Part shown: piece after piece, positions 1 through 11,821 of the stretch
How the letters are laid out: each line of letters opens with the position of its first letter
How positions within the stretch are numbered: position 1 is the stretch's first letter
NCBI GenBank assembly: GCA_024803745.1
Contig: JANJXV010000016.1
Span: 39,971,001 to 40,035,000, forward strand
DNA: 64,000 nucleotides
Source of the DNA: Megascapheus bottae
Taxonomy: Eukaryota; Chordata; Mammalia; Rodentia; Geomyidae
Reading direction: 5' to 3'
Made by a program: the position numbers and the translations under genes
Notes under the pieces: model-generated
The model's input: only the letters and a program-made list of their open reading frames with translations
What the model was told of the DNA's origin: nothing
The model's database searches: none

Positions 1-3000
1 AATAATTGCTATGCAACAATACGGCACCTCTAATGTTTAAACTGCACCTCTTGCTCTTGTAAGCCACAGTTTCTGGACGTGCTGAGGTTGAATCTGGCGT
101 AGGTTAGAGTCTAGTTCTGAAACATTTTACTATACCTAATATCATCTATTACATAGATAATATTGTACAGAGAGATAACACATTACCAACACAATATATA
201 TGGGGAATCTTTATATCGTTGCTTTTTATGTGAAAGTTTAAAGTACCTTGGGAAAAACACAAATGCAAGAGAGCTGGTTATGATTTCTCTTAGCAATTGT
301 GTTCATTTAGCATTCGATACAGCCTCCATTTTTGAATAAATCTTAATTCGTATATAATTCAACAGATAAAAGCTTTGGAAAACATTCAACACTTAGGATC
401 AATCATATAAATCTCTCAAAACTTTGAATGTTATGCTTTATGACTATGGAACAGTAACAAAATTAAAATGATAAAGAAGAACTTCAGAATTCACCCACAA
501 GTATATTTTCAGTTCATGTTTTGTTGTTGGGTTTTTTTCCTTGGTTTTTGTTTGTTTTGTTTTACTGAGTAAGAAGATTTTCCCTAGCTGCAGAACTTCA
601 ACAAATAATGGAAGGAAAACACATTTTATAACTACTGATTTAGGTCTTCACAGTGCAGAGGCTTCCCTTTATTCAGGTGTTGGTTTGAAATAGTTACAGC
701 TTTCTTTCCCGTTTGGTAAGTATACTTTGGGTTGAAGCTGGTTTGGCCTGAAGGGCTACACCTTGGTTGAACACAATATCACACAACTTCACCAACAGAC
801 AAAGCAAGTGAGTAGACATGAGAGACCAAAATGTCCCTTTATCACTCAGCTCAACACAGACAACAATATTTCCAAATAGCTAGCCGACTCCATTTTCTTT
901 TTTAAATACTGCTTTAAGTGACAGTGCCATAAAAATCTTTACATCCTTTTCCTTCCTCTCATTATTGATACAAAATTAAGATCATCAACCTTAGAACTGA
1001 CCCCAGTCTCTGCCCACACAGCCCCTCTCTGCGGCCTCTCTGAGGAGCCCATCTGATATGCACAGGTTCAGTGGTATTGGCTAGCTAACATCTCCTGGCT
1101 GGGGTACACACAGCTACTTACTCATCAAGGGTGTTTCTCTCCAGTATGCCAATAAATTCAACTGACTACAACTTTGTTCCTGGTTTTCCTTGGGTGTGGG
1201 GGTCTGGAATGATTTAAAAACATAAAAATGAGGGCATAAAGTCAAGCAAAAACCTAGCAAAATCAAATTCTTCCGGCCTTAAAACAGGAGTAGAAATAAA
1301 TAAATTAAAATGATGATCACCAGCTCATCGTTCTGGCTAGTCTGAGAAATTATCTCACTCAAACTTCTTACCGAAAGGGACCGTATGTTTCAATGTGGTG
1401 AATGAACAACTCTTACAGGAAATAAGAACTACTATTAATTATGGGAAATAGATCATGAGAACACAACATGACAGTGACTCAACTCAGAACATGTAGCACC
1501 ATTGCAAAATCATGTATTTAAGTAGAGAAAGGTTTTAATCTAATTTTTCTGACAGCAAATCTACTCATCTCACTATTCATGCTGTCAACCAGCGTGGGAG
1601 GCAAAACCCGAGCCTTTTTGATCAGGCTTCATATTTGAACATTAAAGAAATGTCTCGCATTGAAATACTCGGTTCCACTGGGGACACCATGCATTATGAG
1701 GATGCAAATGGAACAGAAGGAAATAAAATTATTCCATGAGGAGATAAAACAAGGTAAAATAAATAATTAAAATCTAATAAGTGCAAAAAATGGGAGAATG
1801 CTACCGTTGGAAGGATATTTCCCAGGTACTTAAAATATTCAGATGGTGAAATGAGATAAAGTCTTTAAAAAAAATCATGCCTGAAGTCTAAAGAATGTCA
1901 ATTGGGAAAGGTGTTTGAAATTGAATTTTTCAATTGAACAGGCCCAGTGTTTCAAATGAGAACTGGCTGCTTCACAAGGTCAGTTCCTCTCCCTGTTTAG
2001 GAGACTAGGCAATCATTTTGTAGAAGTGTGGGAGGAGAAAGCTCATTTAGAGGCATCTGTGTGCACAACTTCAAGGTTTAGGTGGTAAGACTGGTGGACA
2101 TATGCTACTAGGAATGAAATTTAAAATTGTCCTAAAATACTGGAAGGACATATAGAAAAACATAATGTAATGTTGAATCAGTCTTTGCAGTGATCTTTAG
2201 AATAAACATGGAACAGATTCAAAATGATGGGATTTTTGCTGTCTACCTTTGTACTTCTGGATAAGCATGATAAAAAAAATTGTCCATAAAATAGGTAAAT
2301 AATACTTATTAGGTAAGATCCGATGTTGAGGATAGAAGGAAATCAACTTAAACTTACGTGCAGGTTTGCAATACTGGCTGAATGGCTGCCCACTCTTGAC
2401 TGAGGATAACATTTTTTCTATTGCATATAAATGTAGTATCTATTATACATGTTCCGTGAAAGAATAAGACAGGAGTGACTTGATTTAAACTTCTAATCTC
2501 TCTCGAGTCATTGCAGATTCATACGAAACCCTGCTAGAATAAAGAAAAGAAAGTCTTCTGAACTCATTTCTTCTTCTTGAATATGCCTAAATCTTTGGTT
2601 GAACTTACTGGATGCCATATGTATTTGATGATGTTACAAAGCCTTTTGACAGATTCTATTGTTTATGGAAGTCTAGGGCATTTTATTATCTAGAATCTAT
2701 GAGTTGGATTCAGCAACAATGTTAGATATTTCTCTCAACTGCATTTTTATTCATGCTACTCCTGTACCTGGATAAATATAAACCATGTCTACTATTCTTC
2801 AAAACTTGGAATAACCCACTTTTTTCACACACCAATATATTGTGCTCCTCCCTTGCTTTTGTCATTAAACTCTATTAAGAGAGAGTTAAAATTAGCTACT
2901 AATGTTGATTAAAATTAAAATAGACCTCTTCCAATCTGTAGGAACTCTTAAGAGCAATAGTCACGAATTCCACAGAATAAATAGATTTTAACTTAGGAAC

Positions 3001-3339
3001 ACTGAATCAGCTCTCTATTGTCTTCTATTAGAAATTTTCACTGAAGTTAGGAATATCAACTCTTGCCTGAATTTCCAGACAAGCTTCTGTTATACAACAT
3101 TTACTTACGAAATCGATCACAAACACAACTTACCAAGTTGACTTTGATAATGTTGCATTCTACCAGAAGTGAATTTTTGCTTACCTACTGAAATATATCA
3201 TGCTTACAGTAAAAGCGTCATTATGTCTCCATTAATATAGGAAAACCAACAAAACAGAACTGAAGTCTGAAATATTTACTTCTGTAGGGAACAAAGGAGT
3301 TTCACTCTTGCAATAGCTTCTCTATTGTTAATTATTATC
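1..3339. other. Plain AT-rich sequence, no gene or repeat recognised
   Basis: No SINE, L1, microsatellite or convincing exon is visible on either strand. A T/G-rich run lies at about 519-566. Open frames here are short (the longest on the minus strand is 71 codons, at 2197-2412), have no recognisable domain and are what AT-rich DNA gives by chance. Confidence 0.6.
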
Positions 3340-3356
3340 AGATCTTCCCTATGATA

Positions 3357-3601
3357 TTCATTGCAGCACTATTTACCATAGCAAAGATATGGATCCAAAC
3401 CAGATGTCCCTCAGTTGTTGAGTGGATCAACAAGATGTGGTATTTGTACACAATGGAATTCTATGCTGCTGTCAGAAAGAACTACCTGGCCCCATTTGTA
3501 AGGAAATGGAAAGACTAAGAAAAAATCATATTAAGTGAAGTAAGCCAGACTCAAAGGAACATAGGCTCAATGGTTTCCCTCATTTGTCGCAATCAGTATA
3601 A
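3357..3601 (+). pseudogene. L1 ORF2 C-terminal remnant with nonsense codon
   Basis: The translated frame starts FIAALFTIAKIW and matches the last part of the L1 ORF2 protein (reverse transcriptase/endonuclease), downstream of its cysteine-rich motif. It has no start codon because the element is 5'-truncated. An in-frame TAA at 3516-3518 replaces the TTA leucine seen in the related copy at 32.7-33.2 kb, so the tail is also broken by a point mutation. No function is expected. Confidence 0.85.
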
Positions 3602-3990
3602 ACCTTGGGCTCTCCTAGCAGACATCCACAATAGAACAAAATCTAGATACATAAGGCCAAATAATATGACATTAAATGTAAGGACCTCCAGGATATAGAA
3701 ACAAAAGCCATAAAATGAGTGACTGTTATCCTTAATGTACTATGTTATCGCTCATCTCTTTTTCCATCCCTTCGTTATCTCATATTGTTACAATATTTTA
3801 CCTTGTTATCTGATACATTTTATATATGCTTAATTGGTTATTTGAAATAGGAGAGGGAAGAGGGAAGGGAGGTGGGAAATGAATACCAGGACTTGAGAAA
3901 GGGTATCAATATTTGTGAAGTAATGTACCTTCTGTCTGATGAATATAATGTAACCCTCCTATTAATTACAATAAAAAATATATGACAAAA
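3357..3990 (+). mobile_element. 5'-truncated L1 retrotransposon (ORF2 tail plus 3'UTR)
   Basis: The insert begins inside the end of ORF2 and runs through a G-rich 3'UTR (about 3846-3885) to an A-rich terminus. It is flanked by a perfect 17-bp target-site duplication, AGATCTTCCCTATGATA, at 3340-3356 and 3991-4007, the signature of target-primed reverse transcription. The 3'UTR closely resembles those at 33180-33590, 39000-39188 and, inverted, 61730-61961, so all four belong to one L1 lineage. The perfect duplication argues for a relatively recent insertion. Confidence 0.93.
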
Positions 3991-4513
3991 AGATCTTCCC
4001 TATGATAATACTCACAGGACCTTTTCTGTTGAGCAGATTCCTGTTTTGTTTGTTCTTCATTGGTCTTCTCTTACCATCAAAGAGTTTATAACACTCGGGG
4101 CAACTTCATTTGATCTATACTTTTCCAACAGTTCAAATTCATGTTTTCATTATCACTTGGCACTGCTGTAGCCTTAAAAAAATCTCTTCCTTTCTTTCTC
4201 TCTCATATTTATCATGGAATACATGTCATCAGTTAAGAATAATAAATACCATAATGCTCTTTAATGCATCAGATGAATGTGTTCTGCCTGTTTATTTCTT
4301 CACATATCTTAGAAATATTCTTTTCCTGTCATAAAATTCTTCCAGGAATGGCTTGACTACCTTTTGGCACAAGGTTGTTTTGTTTAACTGTCCCACTGTG
4401 GCTGTGAAAAAATGTCAGTATGGAATCGATGAATGAAAGAATATGTGCTATTTTCATCATATTTGATAGTTTGTGCATCTCAGTCTATTTCTTCCAAACC
4501 TGCCCTCAGAAAT

Positions 4514-4514
<1 letters not shown>

Positions 4515-4564
<50 letters not shown>
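4515..4564. repeat. (CA)25 microsatellite
   Basis: An uninterrupted CA tract of 50 bases. It produces spurious overlapping His/Thr-rich open frames that should not be read as genes. The sequence on either side (4018-4514 and 4565-5450) shows nothing recognisable. Confidence 0.98.
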
Positions 4565-4566
<2 letters not shown>

Positions 4567-5450
4567 GCTTGCAACTTGCCTGAAAGAAGGGAAATCTGTC
4601 TTAACCCTATGGGCCCTGTAGGTTAAGGATATTTGCCCATTAACATTTTCCTATCCATTAAAGAGCTTGAAAACTTGGCGTTGTGTATGTGAACTTTTCC
4701 AGCTCATTAGCTGGTGGGGGCTGGTGAGAAGCTGAAGTGGCCTGTGAGTGTCCTTTGTGTTTGTTGTACATACCCATGTGTTCTCAGGTTGACAGAGTGC
4801 ATATGAAAATGGAATATTGGAAATGAGGGACCATGAAATGGGGAAGGGATTTAAGATTTGTTAGAGTTATGATGAGTAAGGATATTTATAATTGTTCCTT
4901 TGAACAATTTTACACATGAGAAATGACTCTTGAACTTGAGTAAAACATGGAAAAACAAAAGCTTTTATCAAATAGAGATGAATGATTATATAAATATTAA
5001 ATGGACTGTATCTAACTCTTAGACTTTAAATATCAATGATATTCATATATCAATCTAAATATTTTGTAGGTACATCTTTAAAATTCTGTTACAGTTCAAA
5101 AATGATGTTTTAATGTACATATCCTGATTTCTTTCTCATTTATTGCTTATCAATTTAAAACACTGAATACTTTGAAATATGTATTACATGCCTTAATGTA
5201 TTTGCTCACAAATTTAATATGAGCTGGTTTTTAAAAAAAACAGGCTAGTATTGTTTATTCAGGAACAGCAAGGGGCACAGAACTTCCTGTGGGATTGTAG
5301 GTTACTTTTTTTGTACCACATTAAAAAATAATTGCTTAGTTTTAATTTCCTAGAAATACTTTATATTTAATTTAATACTATATATAATATAGTTTTTATT
5401 ATTATTCATATTCTATTTTTTTAATTTGCTAGTCAGGATTCCATTCTGTC

Positions 5451-5685
5451 TTTTTTTTTTTTTTTTTTGTAGGTCATGGGGCTTGAACTCTGGGCCTGGG
5501 CTCTGTACCTGAGCTCTTCAGCTCAAGGCTACTGCCCTACCCCTGGAGCCACACCTCCACTTCCGGTTTTCTAGCAGTTAATTTGAGATAAGAATCTCAA
5601 GGACTTTAGTGCCCAACTGGCTTTGAATGGTGATCTCAGCCTCCTGAGTAACTAGGATTACAGGTGTGAGCCACCATGCCAGCTC
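5451..5685 (-). mobile_element. Composite SINE: 7SL/B1-like monomer plus ID-like tail
   Basis: Read on the minus strand, it starts with a B1/Alu-like segment (GGTGGCTCACACCTGTAATC, then a CTCAGGAGGCTGAGATC block). It continues into a second module with a tRNA-like A box (GTGGCTCCAGGGGTAGGGC) and B box (GAGTTCAAGCCCC), and ends in a poly(A) seen here as about 18 T at 5451-5468. The same two-part layout recurs near 20.8, 27.8, 31.1, 38.7 and 45.9 kb. It resembles the B1-dID class of rodent SINEs; the exact family name is uncertain. Confidence 0.85.
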
Positions 5686-6110
5686 TACTCTATCTTGAGA
5701 ACAACTCTGTGAAAATATTTATTCCTATTTGAAATGTGGGTATTCAGAAATTTTAGATACATCTAGAGGTCATCTAATTTAAGCTATTATCATTTAGTAA
5801 AATCCTTTCTTTATGGAACACTAAATCTTAATTTATAGTCTTAATTTCATACCACTACTTAGTGTAAATCTAATAGACAGTTGAGTTTTTAGTAAATTAC
5901 TTCAGAAGTTAAATCTTCTTGTTACAATTATTTCTCATTGATTATTTAGGAGTATCTAATAGTCTGAGACATACTTGTATATTTAGGCACACATCATGCC
6001 ACTGAAGCTTGAAAATGACTCAAGAGTACAAAGCAGGTATATTTCTTTTGTACAGTCTAATTAGTTTATAATGATCAGTATTTCCTCAATAGCCTCTGAA
6101 AAATGAACTT

Positions 6111-6289
6111 TTTGGGGCTTCAACCCAGGGCCTGGGCATTGTCCTTGTGCTTTCTCAAAACTAGAACTCTACCACTTGAACCACAGCACCACTTCCAGCT
6201 TTTCCTGTGTATGTAATACGAAGGAATCGAATCCGGGGCTTTGTGCATACTAGGCAAACACTCTACCACTAGTCTATGCTCTGGGCCCC
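6111..6289 (-). mobile_element. IDL-Geo-type dimeric SINE, diverged
   Basis: This is the minus-strand copy of the two-monomer SINE: the right monomer is at 6113-6200 and the ID-like left monomer at about 6215-6289. A near-perfect target-site duplication (AAAATGAACTT at 6100-6110, AAAATGATCTT at 6290-6300; 10 of 11 match) supports the boundaries. Several substitutions in both monomers make this an older copy. An 86-codon open frame over it is not a gene. Confidence 0.85.
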
Positions 6290-6300
6290 AAAATGATCTT

Positions 6301-7050
6301 TGTTCAGCAGTAAATTCAATAATTTCTATGTTATAGGAGCCAGTTTGTACTCTGATATACATGTAATCTCTCTTATTCAAATGAATAAATTATGGATATA
6401 ATATTTATTGCTAATTAAACAAATGGCTCGACGTGAGAATTTGCCAAAGGCAAAAAAAATCCCGAAACTCATGTTAGGTTTTCTATAATCTAATAGACAG
6501 GCGCTTAGGAAATCTTGACATTGTCACTCACAGACATTGTACCACATTGCCCCGACACTTAGAAGTAAAACATGTCAGTTTTGCCCTTTTTATTCTCCAT
6601 GAAAACGTTAAGTTTTCAGATAACAGCATTTAATTTGTTTTTCTATTCTCAACTTCTGTTCTAGGTTCCTATTTTATGTCATGTTTATGGCTGTAAATGC
6701 TTTCTGCCCTAATGCTTTCTGACAGCCTGAATTGCAGCCTTCACTGGCATGGTGACCTCTGCAGCTAGCAAGGGGATGGATTGACAGGCACCCTTGCACC
6801 CAGCCAGGCACTCTTTCACCCTAGGCTCACCCTGGCTCAGCACAGTGGATGGCCTGCTCCTACACCCTGCATGTAAACTCAGAGGAAATGGAGGAGGGGG
6901 AAAATGGTAACACACCTCATTCCACCAAATCCCAAAGCTTACCAGAAAACCAATCTCTGACTTAGGTGTGTCATTCCATATGTTTGGTGACATAAAAGAA
7001 TGGCAACTCTTTGTGACACTGAGCTTTTGAACAAGAGTTCAGACACTCAC
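6301..7050. other. Unassigned interval with a GC-richer patch at 6715-6900
   Basis: No repeat is recognised. The patch at 6715-6900 is richer in C and G than its surroundings and gives a 94-codon minus-strand open frame (6709-6993) with no domain or homologue that I recognise. It is not called as a gene. Confidence 0.35.
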
Positions 7051-7054
7051 GAAC

Positions 7055-7256
7055 TCCTTTCTTGTTCACTCTGTGTCCCTCTATTTATCTGCCCTCCCTC
7101 ACCCTCCCAAAGCAGACAAGAAACAAATGAGACAAGAAAAGGAAACAAACACAGAAACAGGGAAAAGCGTGTTTCCGTTCCTGGAGTTCATTCGGATAAC
7201 ACAGAGTTATTGTACCTTTGTGTTCATCCCCTAAGATCTTCCTTCATCCGTAACTA
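7055..7256 (-). mobile_element. L1 3'UTR fragment, antisense
   Basis: The segment from the CTCCCTCACCC-type pyrimidine tract through the purine-rich AAACAAATGAGACAAG block to TTCATCCCCTAAGATCTTCC at 7225-7244 aligns by eye with 34.93-35.17 kb. There the same string runs into an antisense L1 ORF2 tail, so this copy is read as the 3'UTR of the same older L1 family. ORF2 is absent here. Confidence 0.6.
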
Positions 7257-8193
7257 GACTTTTACCAATGCGTTCCATTTAAAGAAAAATTGAGAATCTT
7301 AAACAGACAAGAATATTAATTTATTGCCACTTTTTAAAAATAGCTCACATTGTTAATGATAGAACAATGTCCATTTTTCAAAGATAATGGTAAACGTGAT
7401 TTGTTGGTAAAATAAACAACAGACCTTCAACATTTGGCAATATCAGGAAGGCTTAGCGTCTTAGGTTGGCTGAAATAACAAAAAATGAAATAACTGAAAA
7501 ACTCCTGAAAGCATTGTTGGCAGAAAGATATTTATTGTATATTATTGTTCATGTCCATTAAAGCAACTTTTTTCCTGTTGCAATTCTCATGGATTGTTAT
7601 AACACAAATATCAAAAACTGCTCTCATCTGTTCTGTAATAGAAGTTAGCCTTAGTTAAGTAGTGTTTAAAATCCTGTTATCCCAGCAAAAAAAATCAAAT
7701 TTGCATGCCTGTCTACAAATATAACGATGTTGAAAAGGCAATCTCTTTATCTGAATTTTTAATGTGGAGCAGAGGGTGCCTGGTATTATGACATCACAAC
7801 AGAGGACTGAACTTTACCATAAAAGCAACAAGATAATTGAACAATGAACTCAATAACCATATTTAACAAATTAAATGCAGCAACAGAAGTATTTTATTAA
7901 AAAGGTGTGAAATTTGAAATATATTCTAGAATACATAGCAATTTATTTAGCTATAGAAACTTTTGTTTTCAGGAAAAATGCCTGATATCATATTACTTGG
8001 TTCTAGGAACTGAGCTATACTCATGGAGTCTTATTTGGGTGCAACTTCAATCATTACTAACTGGAGTGTTGCCTGGAGGCTGGCATCTTATCCTTGAGGT
8101 TACCTGAGTCATTGTGATCCCAATGGGGTAGATTTTTCCCTCACACAACTATGTCTTATTCTCATCTGGGTGGGTAAATGCAGTGTCCAGTCA
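7257..8193. other. Plain AT-rich interval
   Basis: I see no repeat, exon or RNA gene. The small open frame at 7907-8107 has no recognisable features. Confidence 0.5.
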
Positions 8194-8206
8194 AGAATTC
8201 CTCAGT

Positions 8207-8403
8207 TGGGCTGGGAGTTTGGCCTAGTGGTAGAGTGCTTGCCTGGAATGCACAAAGACCTGGGTTCGACACCTTGGTACCACATGCATAGGAAACAGCC
8301 AGAAGTGGTGCTGAGGCTCAAGTGGTAGAGCTCTTGCCTTGAGAAAGGCCAAGGACAGTGCCCAGGCCCTGAGTTCAAGGCCAGGACAAGCAAAAAAAAA
8401 AAA
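8207..8403 (+). mobile_element. IDL-Geo-type dimeric SINE with target-site duplication
   Basis: The left monomer is ID/tRNA-Ala-like, with A box TGGCCTAGTGGTAGAGTGC and B box GGTTCGAC. The right monomer (from about 8297) has its own A/B-box-like segments (GGCTCAAGTGGTAGAGCTC, GAGTTCAAGG) and ends in poly(A). It is bounded by AGAATTCCTCAGT at 8194-8206 and again at 8405-8417. The antisense strand is open for a long stretch, which explains the 98-codon frame at 8202-8498. Confidence 0.95.
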
Positions 8404-8439
8404 AAGAATTCCTCAGTCAAAACCACTTGGGTGTCACCT

Positions 8440-8870
8440 TGTGTGTTTACTATTACATTTCTAGGTACATTATAGTTCCCACAAGTGAGAAAAACCATGC
8501 ACCTGTGTTTCTCTGCATCAGGCTCACTTCACTTAATATAATCTCATGAAGTCTTTCCATTTCCATATGAATGGTACACCATCATTCATTCTAACGAATG
8601 AGCAGAATTCCATTGGAATTGTCTTGATCCATTCATCCATTGAAGGGCATCTTGACTGATTCTGTATCTTAGCTCTGACAAATAGTGCTGTGATAAACAT
8701 GGTTGTGGTGGTGGATTTAATATATTGTTTGTATTCTACTGGTTAAATTCCCAAAAGTGTAAGTATTTGGATTATAGGGTAGTTCTAAGTTTAGTTTTCT
8801 GAAGACCCTCTATACTGCTTTCCAGAGTGACTGAGGAAGTTGTCATTTCCACCAATAGTATAAATGAATT
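8440..8870 (-). mobile_element. Old L1 ORF2 3' fragment, antisense
   Basis: In reverse complement it reads as the diverged end of L1 ORF2: an ACTCTGGAAAGCAGTATAGA block at 8810-8829, the initiator-like ATGTTTATCACAGCACTATT near 8680-8700, then ATTAAGTGAAGTGAGCCTGA toward 8520. It has many substitutions and several frame breaks, so it is clearly older than the copies at 3.4 and 32.6 kb. The IDL-Geo at 8207-8403 lies just beside it. Confidence 0.8.
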
Positions 8871-8949
8871 AACTGACATATGCTAGAAAGGCATGAAGAA
8901 CACAAATAGTATAATTCTTTAGAAAGATTAAGGCAATACTTAAATAAAT

Positions 8950-9308
8950 TAGTATTATGAAATGGGGACGGAAGGGGTTTGGCAAGAGGATAAGGTAGAA
9001 GAATAAATGTGAAACATGAGTAAAATGTAGGCAAGAATGCATTGTATATGCCACAAAACAGAAAAATTAGAAAAGAGGTAGGTGGAAGAATGAGCTGAAC
9101 ATGTTGAAAGGATGATACAGATCAAGATACATTGCATGCATAAATCACTTTATGGAAAAAATTCAATAAATAACCTAAAAATTAGGGATAGTGAGGGAAG
9201 CGCTGGAGTGGGAGGGTGGATGAAAATGTTGAAAGAGTCAGTGAGTCCACACACTGCTTGGTGGAACGGCATCTGCGCTGCACATGTCTGTAAAGAACAT
9301 GAAAATAA
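8950..9308 (+). mobile_element. Possible L1 3'UTR-like sequence
   Basis: Purine-rich blocks (GGGGACGGAAGGGG near 8963, GGGAGGGTGGATGAAAATG near 9210) and a CAAGATACATTGCATGCATAA segment at 9124-9144 resemble rodent L1 3'UTR ends. No ORF2 is attached and no target-site duplication is seen. It could equally be unrelated sequence. Confidence 0.3.
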
Positions 9309-9309
9309 A

Positions 9310-9495
9310 TTTTTTGCCAGGCCTGGGACTTGAACTCAGGTCCCGAGCACTGTCCTTGGGATTTCTCAAGACTAGATCACTAGCATTTGAGTCATAGCAC
9401 ATCTTTTTCCGGGTATGTGATACCAAGGAATCAAACATGAGTGTTCGTGCATGCGAGGCTAGCACTCTACCAAACGCCGGCCCAACGCCAGCCCC
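9310..9495 (-). mobile_element. IDL-Geo-type dimeric SINE, antisense
   Basis: The right monomer (TTTTTTGCCAGGCCTGGGAC, then CTTGAACTCAGG) begins at 9310. The left monomer ends near 9480 in a degenerate repeat of its terminal GCCGGCCC motif. It faces the plus-strand copy at 8207-8403, giving an inverted pair about 0.9 kb apart. Confidence 0.88.
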
Positions 9496-9701
9496 CAAAA
9501 CATTTTTTTTTAAACAGTGCTCCAGATCTTATGGGCAGGTGACAAGCAAGAATATTTTGAGTTTTCTAGTGGGCTCATGTGTTTTATAGTACACTCTGGC
9601 TTTGAAAAAATTTATTTTCTTTCTTTTTTCTTCTTTTTTCTTGTTACTCTTTCCCCAATAGATTATATTGTGTGAAATTTGGAATCCTCATTTAAAATTG
9701 T

Positions 9702-9704
<3 letters not shown>

Positions 9705-9749
<45 letters not shown>
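9705..9749. repeat. (AC)22 microsatellite
   Basis: An uninterrupted AC tract of about 45 bases. The next kilobase (9750-10880) shows no repeat or gene that I recognise. Confidence 0.97.
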
Positions 9750-9752
<3 letters not shown>

Positions 9753-10884
9753 ATTTTATTCCATGCCAAGAAACGTATTAATTACTTATGTGTGATCACA
9801 AGCTTCTAAACAGTTAGCGACATAAAGATATGAGGTATTCAGAAGAATCTTTTGATGTTCCGGTTTGATTGTTAATTTAAGCTTAAATGGAAAAATTCCC
9901 AGCTTTTCTTATATAGCCTTTGCTCTAGGGGGAATCCAGATTTCATGGACAACTATTCTCAGTAATACTCAAGTACATTTGTGTTTCTACCTCTGGTGTT
10001 CCGAATGAAAGACATTGGGCCACTTATACCTTGTCCTGGTAACTTCAGAAAATTACCCTATAAACAATAAAATGAGAGTTTAAAATACATACGTGTTGTT
10101 CCTGAAATTAGATTATCTGGATAGGAGTACATTGTTTTGTAACTTGGCCCCCAAATATGTATTCTAATCTGCCTTTTTTCTTTCAAAATATGCAGACAAT
10201 AATTCTACATTATTACATGTTAGTACCTAGTCCTATGTGGAAGTGAGCTTTGAAACATTCTGAGCTTTAAAATTTTATCACAATTTTATTGATCTGAGGC
10301 AGTGGAAAAATAAGAGAGACAGAATATTAGGGTTTAAGGACAGAACACCTTTTATTCGTTTTTGATATTGATGTCTCATAGCCAGAACTGTAAAGACAAA
10401 TGCAACCAGCAAACTGTATGTAGACAGACTGGGTAGGAGAAGTAAAAGCTGCCAAATATTTGAAAAGAAAATGATGACAATCAAAACTCTGTGATTTTTG
10501 TCTCATATGTAGAAGGCAAGCTCGGTGCTCTGTCAGATACACACACATGAACAGCATTGGCAAGCTGTAAGCAGAATTGTGATCCTTTTGTTGTCTCCAC
10601 TGTCACAATCATGATAGGGATAAGAAAATTGTCAAGAAAAAACAAAAATTATATAATAAGATGTTGAAATGTCATGTATTTCCCAATTTACCATGGAAGC
10701 TAACGAGGTGTCCAGTTTGTACATAAGAAATGGATTCTGGAAGTTTTGGAGAAAGAAGGATTTAAGTTTCTGAGGGAAACAAAAAAAGTGTTTTTCTCTG
10801 TCTTTTATTTCCTGCTTTAAAATCAGGTTTATCCATGATTCTAGGTGTGTTATGGAAGAATGAAAGTAAAGGGGAACACTTTGT

Positions 10885-11020
10885 TAAAACAAAGATAGAA
10901 TGTCAAATTCCTCCTGCTGTGGGCTTCTGCCACCACAGGAGAGCTGTAAAACAGCAATTAGCCTGATCAGATAGCAATCATGCAAGCCGTTTCCATGGTA
11001 ATGCCATGGTAATGAGTATT
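10885..11020. promoter_or_regulatory. Candidate regulatory element with X-box (RFX-like) motifs
   Basis: An unusually balanced-composition stretch contains GTTTCCATGGTAAT at 10989-11002, close to the palindromic RFX X-box (GTTNCCATGGNAAC). It is followed at once by a second half, GCCATGGTAATG, at 11003-11014. Nearby are CAGCAATTAGCCTGATCAG (homeodomain-type ATTA core) and a CAATCATGCAAG string. Motif clustering suggests, but does not prove, a conserved enhancer. No target gene is visible in the window. Confidence 0.25.
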
Positions 11021-11329
11021 AGAAACAAATACCTATATGATGAACTCTTTGGAATCTGGAAAAGTGAAAAATACTGTATTGGTGCATACACAGTATATGC
11101 CATGTATTATATATTGTACATATAATCTGCATTGCATGTGCACAGAGAAGCATATACATGCATGATAATATGCTTATATATGTATAAGAAACATTTAATG
11201 TATTTTCAGGTAGATATGTCAAAATAATTTAGGGAATGGTTAACTGTTTTTAAAGAATAATTCCATTCATTTGTATGAGAAAGTCTCTCACACTGAACTG
11301 TCACTGTAGAAACAGAAATAGAAATAAAT

Positions 11330-11710
11330 GAGGCAGGTTTGAGTTCCAGAGCAACAGCAGCAGCAGCAGCCAAACTTACATAAATGTCCAACCACACCGC
11401 CACTGTGATTTAAAGCAAGTGGGCTGTGTTTCCTTGGGTTGTGTCAGGAGGTCAGGCAGCAGAGGAGTGAGAGGAGTGAGGGGCCCATGGGGGTAAAACC
11501 AAGAAGCAGAGATGCAAATGCAGCAGCGAGAGGGGGTGGGGGTGAGAGACAGAACAGATTCACAGCAGCACATGACATCATAGTTATTTATGAAAGAGGA
11601 TGAGCCTTCTCCTAGAGAATGTGGAGAGGATGCCGCTCTAGTCGTGTGCTCAGTGTGCTGGCTTTTAGCCCTGCTCCCTCTTCCTTCAGTAGGAAGGGGC
11701 ATTCAAAAGT
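11330..11710. promoter_or_regulatory. GC-richer pocket with (CAG)n, octamer and TGACATCA motif
   Basis: A short CAG run lies at about 11355-11370, a perfect octamer ATGCAAAT at 11512-11519, G-rich runs at 11480-11540 and a CRE-like TGACATCA at about 11573. Composition differs from the AT-rich flanks. A 108-codon minus-strand open frame (11376-11702) crosses it, but shows no domain and is low-complexity Ser/Thr/Pro/Cys-rich. It could be a regulatory element or an unrecognised non-coding exon. Confidence 0.2.
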
Positions 11711-11821
11711 CATGTCATTTCAAAGTTCACGTGGTGGCATTACCCCAGCCCTAATCGCAGACTTCCCTGGAAGTCCTAGATGACAGGAATTTCCTTCAGA
11801 TTTTCTGTTATACTGCTGTTG

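Larger units (their letters stand above)
3340..4007. repeat. Target-site duplication pair of the L1
   Basis: Identical 17-mers AGATCTTCCCTATGATA at 3340-3356 and 3991-4007 bound the L1. The empty allele should carry a single copy. Confidence 0.93.

Noticed and set aside
4420..4626. Two overlapping frames with (HT)n
   Set aside because: They are caused by the (CA)25 tract.
8207..8290. tRNA gene at the IDL-Geo left monomers
   Set aside because: A and B boxes are present, but the sequence does not fold as a complete tRNA and recurs as part of a dimeric SINE with poly(A).
11376..11702. 108-codon minus-strand frame
   Set aside because: Low-complexity Ser/Thr/Pro/Cys composition without a domain; more likely the by-product of a GC-rich stretch.
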